A stretch of DNA of 64,000 nucleotides from Daphnia carinata (taxonomy: Eukaryota > Arthropoda > Branchiopoda > Diplostraca > Daphniidae), in contig NC_081332.1 in NCBI RefSeq assembly GCF_022539665.2, positions 3,753,884 to 3,817,883 on the forward strand, in the 5' to 3' direction. How positions within the stretch are numbered: position 1 is the first letter of the stretch; each line of letters starts with the position of its first letter. The position numbers and the translations under genes were made by a program. The notes under the pieces were generated by a model that saw only the letters and a program-made list of their open reading frames with translations, was not told the origin of the DNA and did no database searches. Below are positions 57,932 to 64,000 of the stretch, piece by piece.

Positions 57932-59572
57932 ACGGAAAAGCCTTTTACCTGCCTCGTATTCACGTCGTCATTTAACGATCAAGTATAACGACACAAATTT
58001 ATTTTCTTTTTAGATAAAAGAAGTCGTAATACGAAATGCTGTTCATTTGAGATTGATGCCGTTCTCGGAATCTAATCTGCGCACCAAAAGAAAAGAAAGT
58101 TGGGGGGGCCGTGCCAAATTGTTCGCTCAGCTGGAGCTAAGCTCTTTCTAAGACTCTCCTCTCTCTCTCTCTCTCTCTCCACGTCATTTTGAAAATTGAC
58201 AATCACGCAAGTATATCCCGCCTTGTCAGACATCATTAGTTTCTATTTCAAAAAGTGTGTGCGTGTTTTTTTTTTGTTTTTTTTATCAAGTCGTTTTTGC
58301 ATCGATAGACAAATGATGGCAATGTTCGTGAAATTCGCTCACGAAAATGATCCAATTTCGAAATCTTGAATTCGAAATAACGAAGCGCGTTTGTGAATAA
58401 TCAAATCAGTAGAGTAGAAGAAGAGAAAAACGGATGAAATTGTTAAAGACATTTCGCCAAAATGATTCCGCTTTCTTTCCTCCAACAACTGCAAATTATA
58501 TTTAAACGTGTCGCATAAAAAAAAAAACTAAATCTTCCCATTAAACAATAAGAAAACTGTCAACAATTCTGAAGAGGATTGCGGGCTCGAGTTGATTTAG
58601 TCACAAAACCAACAACCTCCTCGTGATCCGTAATAATTGGGGTCAAACGCATTTCGGATGCGCGTTCCCGCAGACCACTCCCCCTCCCCACTCATCTCGC
58701 CACAGTGGGGGGGGGGGGGGTGCAACATAACGAGCACCGTTTGAAACAAATCACCCAATCTTCGTAGCGTCGTCATGCTTTTCGAACCATCAACTCGTAT
58801 TCATTCCACCCAGTGGACTTGATCATCAAAAATTTGATACAACCTCTTTAAATAAATAAATAAATAAAAAAAAAAAAAAAAGGAAAGAAGGAAGGAAAGA
58901 CGATCGATAAGATCTACGTGTACCGACACAATGTAAAAAAAAAAAAAAAAAGTCACGCGGTCAAAATAATCTTACGGTAGACAAAGAGGATTTTAACGTA
59001 CAACCGAATTATTCACGTTTCAAAAAGGAAAAGCGAGTTCACCAAGTCCACAAAAGGTACGACGACATGTTTGATCGTTCGGTAAACGCATCGGGAGTAA
59101 CAAGTGATTTCCCTAACCCGCTTCCCCTCTTCTCCCGCACATTCAATAACTGTCCACATGCAGCCATCGTTCCTACCCACAAAACCAAATAAAGATTTTA
59201 TTTTTTTTTTTGAAGAAAGAAACAAAACGTAATAACGAAACGTGAAAAACGCATCTAGATTTCAAATCGTGTGTACTGTGTGTGTCCGCATTAAAACAGA
59301 AAAAAAACCTGAGCATCTAAGAGCTTTGCCTCTATAGATCGTAAGACGGTGTGTATGTGTGAGTGTGTCTTATGTGCGTTGTCGTGTTACGGCCTACACG
59401 GTTGCTGTGTGTGTATATGCGTGTGAGTTGCTGCTGCTGTTACTCGCGTTTTAGTATTGATTGGCGAAGACCAAAGAGGCGGGACTTGACTCTCTCTCTC
59501 TCTCTCCCTCTCCCCTCTCTTCACTCTCTCAGTCCCTCCACCCGACTCTCCCTCATTTTGACGAGCCGAGGA

Positions 59573-59573
<1 letters not shown>

Positions 59574-59608
<35 letters not shown>
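59574..59608 (+). repeat. (CA)n microsatellite near the EB-module gene
   Basis: About 17 CA units, preceded by (CT)n tracts at about 59491-59520, lie less than 1 kb before the EB-module start codon. This may be promoter-proximal or within the 5' leader. Confidence 0.85.
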
Positions 59609-59611
<3 letters not shown>

Positions 59612-60518
59612 GAAGGATAGAAGTAAAAGAAGAAGTCGGAAAAGAAGTAGAGATGCTTCTCTACCACCGACCGTAACGGACCGCTCTCTCATTTTCTCCC
59701 CGGTATCGAAGGCGGGTGGGGGCTCCTTGTTAACACAAATATAGACACCGGTAACACAGACAAGAGTAGGGAAACTACACGCATAGTTTCTGTTTTAAAA
59801 AGAGTTCGGCCAAAAAGTTATGCGGTGGATGGCAAATGTGTGATCGTGCGTGTTGACGTAACTAGTGCACCATACCACGTTGTTTGTGTTTCAACTCGTT
59901 TTTTTTTGGTCTCTAACGTGCCAGTGTGGAAGGCGCGATCGTGTTATTCAATTCTACCTGAAAATTCAAATCAACAAAATTTGCCTACCGTCGCAAAAAA
60001 AAAAAATAATAATAATAATAACAAATTTCCAAGCAAACACGGTGAATGCAAATCAAACATCATTGAATCTTCGCAGAAAGAAAAAAAAAAAAAAAGGACG
60101 TGCAAGCGTCGCAGATGCGAGCCAGCGTCTCCAATTTCATTTGGATTCCTCTCTGTTGGATTTGCCCTTTTTAGATATTTTCAGCGATTCGACTATTGCG
60201 GACGGCTGGGGCCGCTAAGTTAGTATTGATCCAAAACATTCTCGGTATAGTCAACCAACTACAGACGGGCAGCTTGAACTATAGGCCACAAAATACGCAA
60301 CCCGCTGTCTTTTATTCCGGATGAATCGTTAAGACACACGTATCATCAACGGTGAGGGGAAAGAAAAGAAAAAAAAAAAGGCCGACAAAACAAAATCGAA
60401 TCAGCGGCCATGAGACAATTAGGTTCGCCGATGTGCTAGTGAAACGAGCGCGCCGCATTCGAAGTAAATAGGTTCAAGCCATCGGAAGGGAAGAAGAAGC
60501 GAAACATAAAGTTCGAAG

Positions 60519-63141
60519 ATGCGGCCGTCTTCCAGTTTCTGGCTTTTATTGCTGTTGCGTTTATGCAACTGGGCTAGCGGGTCTTCCATCATGGGGCGCG
60601 ATCACCAACAGCCGAGGATAATCCATCCCAATCAATCAGGTACATCATCCACATCATGTCGGACAAGGCACCGAAAAACGAAGAAAAAAAAAAAAATAAA
60701 GAGCCTAACACACAAGTGCAGTTCCTCTCGACTCACTCGATCATTGACTCGTACGTAAAAAGACAATCAATTCAACTCAAAACCAAGATGAAAAAAAAAA
60801 AAAAAAATACATAGAAACATGCTCGAGGCATCTTCAAAAATAGAAAGAGATGTGTAGCTTTCAGAGAACATTGATCGATGTTTGTAATTAACTGGGCAAA
60901 TTTTTGGATCGAGTCCCTCCCATATAATAAAGAGCTACTCCGTTGTGCGAATCTTTCCGCTCTATTACCCTTTGACTAAATCATTTTCTTTTTTTGTGTG
61001 TTTCATTTCATTTCCTTTTTGTTTCCTTCCCCCCCCCCCCTTTTTTTTTTCTTCTTCTCTCCCCGCGCATCGATCCTTCCCCGACATGAAAAGATACCAC
61101 GGCCGGATCATCATCATCATCATCATCATCTAGATGGTTATCGACTTGGACGGTGCACGAGGGCCAGACCCGGGAAACGGTTCCAGTGATCAAGTCGATC
61201 AAAAGTCGGGGCTTCCTCGTTGGCGATTTCTGCGACGACACTGACCAATGCAATCCCGGCCTACCGCACACCGTCTGCAACGCCATGTCTCAACGATGCG
61301 AATGCGACCCGGACTTCCCTATCATCGTAGACAACTCTATTTGCGTCCCACGTATGTACTGCACATAACATACAAGATCCCCCCTCCCCCTTTAATTTAT
61401 ATATTAATTTTTTTTTATATCGTGGAAACAGAAACCTAATTTTAGCTTTAATCCCTTCCCACGCGATCAGATGGGGGAGTCCCCTAAGAAATTCAAATGG
61501 TCAGAGAGCCACGTCCTTCACGTTTTATTTTTCACCTCATTCACAGTTGCGTGCGTTATTCTACAAATTTCGTTTCTATCTAACCGTGTCACATTTCTCC
61601 CTCTTTTTTTTTTTTTTTTTTACGTCCGCGCCAGTGCGCGCTGTCACGCGAAAGAAAAGAGAAAAAAGAAAAAAAGGGGGGTAATTTCAAAGAAAAGCTT
61701 AACACGGATATGTTTCTCTCTTCTTTTTTTTTTTTTTGTGGTGGGTATTCTGTTGGCCTTCTGGCTGGAGCAGCTTTGAAGCTGGGCGAACTTTGCCTGT
61801 ACGACCAGTCGTGCCAGTACTTTGACCGCAATTCTGTCTGCGCAATGTCAGACGAAGGCAACGCACACGAGTGTCGTTGCCGGGCGGCATTTCGGCCGTC
61901 CATCACTCTCGAATCCATTTCGCGAACCAGCCTTTGCATCCCAGGTTAGTAACGACCGTTTTCTTTTTCTTTTTATTTCCCCAGCCATAAGTTATTGTTT
62001 CGCTCATTAAAAAAAAAAAAAAAAATTAATCAAATTCGAAGAAGAAAATGACGAATTTCATTTGTTTTAGAGCCTCACGGTCCCTGGTTGAAATCGGACG
62101 TGCCGACCGTCATCGGACTGGGTGTTGGCATGTCCATCTTCATGGCGCTGACTTGCCTCGTTCTCAAACTCTTCAGCAGGGCCCGGTTCGCTCAGGATCA
62201 GGCCAGAGGATACGGCAACGCCCATCTGGCCCCGCCGACTAGCGCCAGCACCACCATGAACCACACTCACACAGGTACTTCTCCTTTGCCGCCACCCCCC
62301 TTCTATTTTTTTTTGCCCTCTCATGACGAGACCTACGCAACACATCATTATTTTTAGAAACATATTGCCCCCCCCCCCTTCTCCTCGTGTGTGTGTGCCT
62401 ACAGAGTCATTCCCGAGCGACGGTTATTGATTTTGACTTGAATTTCATTCCAGATGGAAAACATCCGCCACGACCCAACAATCACCGACAGGTATCCATC
62501 ACCGATTCCGAGACAGCTGCACCCACAGGTACGTGATCTCATCTACTTAATGGGAAGGGGGGGGGCCAAAGACAAAAGAACATAAAAGAGAAAAGAAAAG
62601 AAAAAAGGAACCCATATTTCTAGCGTTCAATATCGGGAGCAACAACAACGCGCCGTTAGCAACAGCTGTGTCAACAGCGTGATCCGTCCTTTCCTATAGA
62701 GCTCCATAAAAGAAGAAACAAAATAAAAAAAAAAAAAACAAAAAAACTAAACAACAGATGATGTTGGTGGAACGTTTGCTTGCGCACTACTCCAACCCAA
62801 AATCGTCTTATTTTGTTTATTTTTTGCCCCCTCCCCCCTTTTTTTATTTTATTTTTTATCATTTTAAATTCTTCGTTTAACCAGAAGATTTTTGTTTTAA
62901 AAACATACAAAAAACAAGTAAATGTTTTTCTACATAATTAGATATAAAGCCCCCCCTTTTTTTTCGTATGTGTTCACTTCGCTGCACATTTGTCCCCCCT
63001 CCTCCAACGTCCAACATGGTTTCCTATAGATATCGTGACGCGTAGGACTAACTCGATCAACAACGGCGGTCATCACCATTCGCGCGGATCTTTCTATGGT
63101 ACGTTTACTATGACGTGTGATCTGCGAGCTCACTCTTTCCA

Positions 63142-63172
<31 letters not shown>

Positions 63173-63906
63173 TTTCTCTTTTTTTCCTGTCCATCAACTT
63201 CACTCTTCGCTGATTTGTGTAGATGGCTAGATTCTCCCGGCAAAACGAAAATCCGGCATGGAATAGTAGCAGCCTATAGACGTTTAAGAAATACGACGAC
63301 AAGTAGCCTATTGATCGATTTTCCAATCAACCCACTCACACAACACGTGGGCTCATGGAAAACGAAAATACAACACAAAAAAAAAAAAAAAAAAAAGAAA
63401 GAAAGAAAAGAAGGGGAGAGAACCTTCTTTTTTGATTTGATCAAACACTTTCCCCCTGTCTCTTTTTCATTTCCTGTTGCCGGTTAGAAGGAAACCCGGA
63501 ATACGATCCGGGGGAAATGTTTTTTTTTTTTTTTTTTTTGTTTCATTGGACCTGAAACGTTTTATTTTCCGCACGATAAAAAAAAAAATAAAAATAAAAA
63601 AATAGGAGAAATAAGGGCCAAATGGAGTACACATGGGCATCCATTAACTTTCATCAACGTCTCCTCTTTAGCAAGTTGATGACGCGCGACTAAAAACCTA
63701 ATAACCCGTGTCGCTCTTTCTCTTTCCGATGCCCTCCTCTTCAATTTCACCGCACATTCGCAATTGATGCCGACACAACCAAAGAGCTTCCCATTTATAT
63801 TGTTTCCTCTTTTTTCTTCTTCTTCTTCTTAACTACACGCTCCGCTGTTGGCCAAGTTTCAGACGATTTATTAGACGAAATCAATCACTCCGTCCATAAA
63901 AAATAA
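60519..63906 (+). CDS. Single-pass membrane protein with two EB/EGF-like cysteine-rich modules
   Basis: I recognise the architecture but not the gene. Exons 60519-60639, 61094-61351, 61774-61944, 62071-62274, 62454-62528 and 63030-63098 join in phase. A probable last exon, 63863-63906 (DDLLDEINHSVHKK, then stop, followed at once by AATAAA repeats), would give about 313 aa. A signal peptide (WLLLLLRLCNWASG) begins at the first ATG. Exon 2 starts with an eight-serine run encoded by a TCA repeat. Two Cys-rich modules follow (GDFCDDTDQCNPG...CECDPDF and GELCLYDQSC...CRCRAAF), each ending CVP or CIP, typical of EB-type modules. One TM helix spans about residues 194-218 (VIGLGVGMSIFMALTCLVL). The tail is basic, His/Asn-rich and has no known motif. 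The gene is divergent from the cadherin. The acceptors of exons 2 and 3 and the last exon are the least certain parts. Confidence 0.72.
63143..63180 (+). repeat. (CT)n tract in the last intron of the EB-module gene
   Basis: About 16 CT dinucleotides grade into T-rich sequence. Confidence 0.75.
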
Positions 63907-64000
63907 ATAAATAAAAGGCGCTCAACTACTGGGGGAAGACAACACGGTGATCAGAAGTTCGTTTTTTTTTTCGTAATCTCTCGTGAGAATTTGGCCAAGC

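Larger units (their letters stand above)
47873..60518. other. 12.6-kb gene-poor spacer between divergent cadherin and EB-module genes
   Basis: No coding exon is supported. All frames are short, mostly composed of homopolymer-encoded Lys or Phe, and have no family motifs. It presumably contains 5' untranslated exons, introns and cis-regulatory DNA of both flanking genes. Notable contents are two CTCF-like sites, poly-G tracts of 32 and 38, (CA)n, (GT)n, (AT)n, (GAA)n and (CT)n microsatellites, and dozens of A or T runs of 15-25. Confidence 0.55.

Noticed and set aside
61133-61200. Exon start at the AG directly after the (TCA)n repeat
   Set aside because: With the phase left by exon 1 it reads into a stop within 20 codons; the acceptor at 61092-61093 keeps the EB-module frame open.
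63481-63560. Additional exon of the EB-module gene (EGNPEYDPGEM)
   Set aside because: A possible acceptor is present and in phase, but the frame runs into a T homopolymer and stops without a clear donor.
1-64000. CRISPR arrays, bacterial operons, rRNA genes
   Set aside because: No spacer-repeat structure of CRISPR type, no rRNA-like sequence, and intron-rich eukaryotic genes throughout.

Overview
The window looks like nuclear DNA of a branchiopod crustacean, most likely Daphnia. The evidence is an 18-residue amidated pigment-dispersing hormone of crustacean type (NSELINSLLGLPRFMKVV), many very short GT-AG introns of about 56-80 nt, and many long homopolymer and dinucleotide tracts. Genes are intron-rich, so exons were joined by splice signals, reading phase and family knowledge. 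Exon phases close exactly for the hormone, OPA1, HES and cadherin genes.

Layout. 1-1975: noncoding, ending in a promoter with a CACGTG E-box and a TATA box. 1976-2697 (+): PDH/PDF neuropeptide precursor. 2.7-5.6 kb: mostly noncoding. 5745-10196 (+): OPA1, the mitochondrial inner-membrane fusion dynamin, 19 exons and 976 aa, with a CRE and a TCACGTGA box upstream. 10.2-13.2 kb: noncoding. 13565-14439 (+): HES/hairy-type bHLH-Orange repressor with a WRPW motif and HES-type sites in its own promoter. 15.2-37.5 kb: accessory island. 37995-47872 (-): 25-exon cadherin of about 1938 aa. 47.9-60.5 kb: gene-poor spacer with microsatellites, long poly-G tracts and two CTCF-like sites. 60519-63906 (+): single-pass membrane protein with two cysteine-rich EB/EGF-like modules, divergent from the cadherin.

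The island between HES and the cadherin is the notable part. It holds a decayed SLC4A11-like transporter pseudogene (about 16.2-18.06 kb), small fold-back and terminal-inverted-repeat elements, fragments of an unrecognised multi-exon gene, and a giant inverted repeat. The inverted repeat has arms of about 6.8 kb, left from 20274 and right to 34296. Coordinates of matching features sum to about 54569 along its length. A less symmetric centre near 27.1-27.5 kb contains a tRNA-derived SINE. Each arm carries a tandem array of ten mini-exons (about 73-85 bp) separated by short GT-AG introns (period about 124-154 bp), and a cluster of tRNA-like sequences. Most units can be read as a basic SPPKR-type peptide. 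The two arrays face each other, so read-through transcripts could form long double-stranded RNA. I recognise no known element with this organisation.

The conserved genes have unrelated roles (circadian/neurohormonal signalling, mitochondrial fusion, neural or patterning repression, cell adhesion) and are not a functional cluster.
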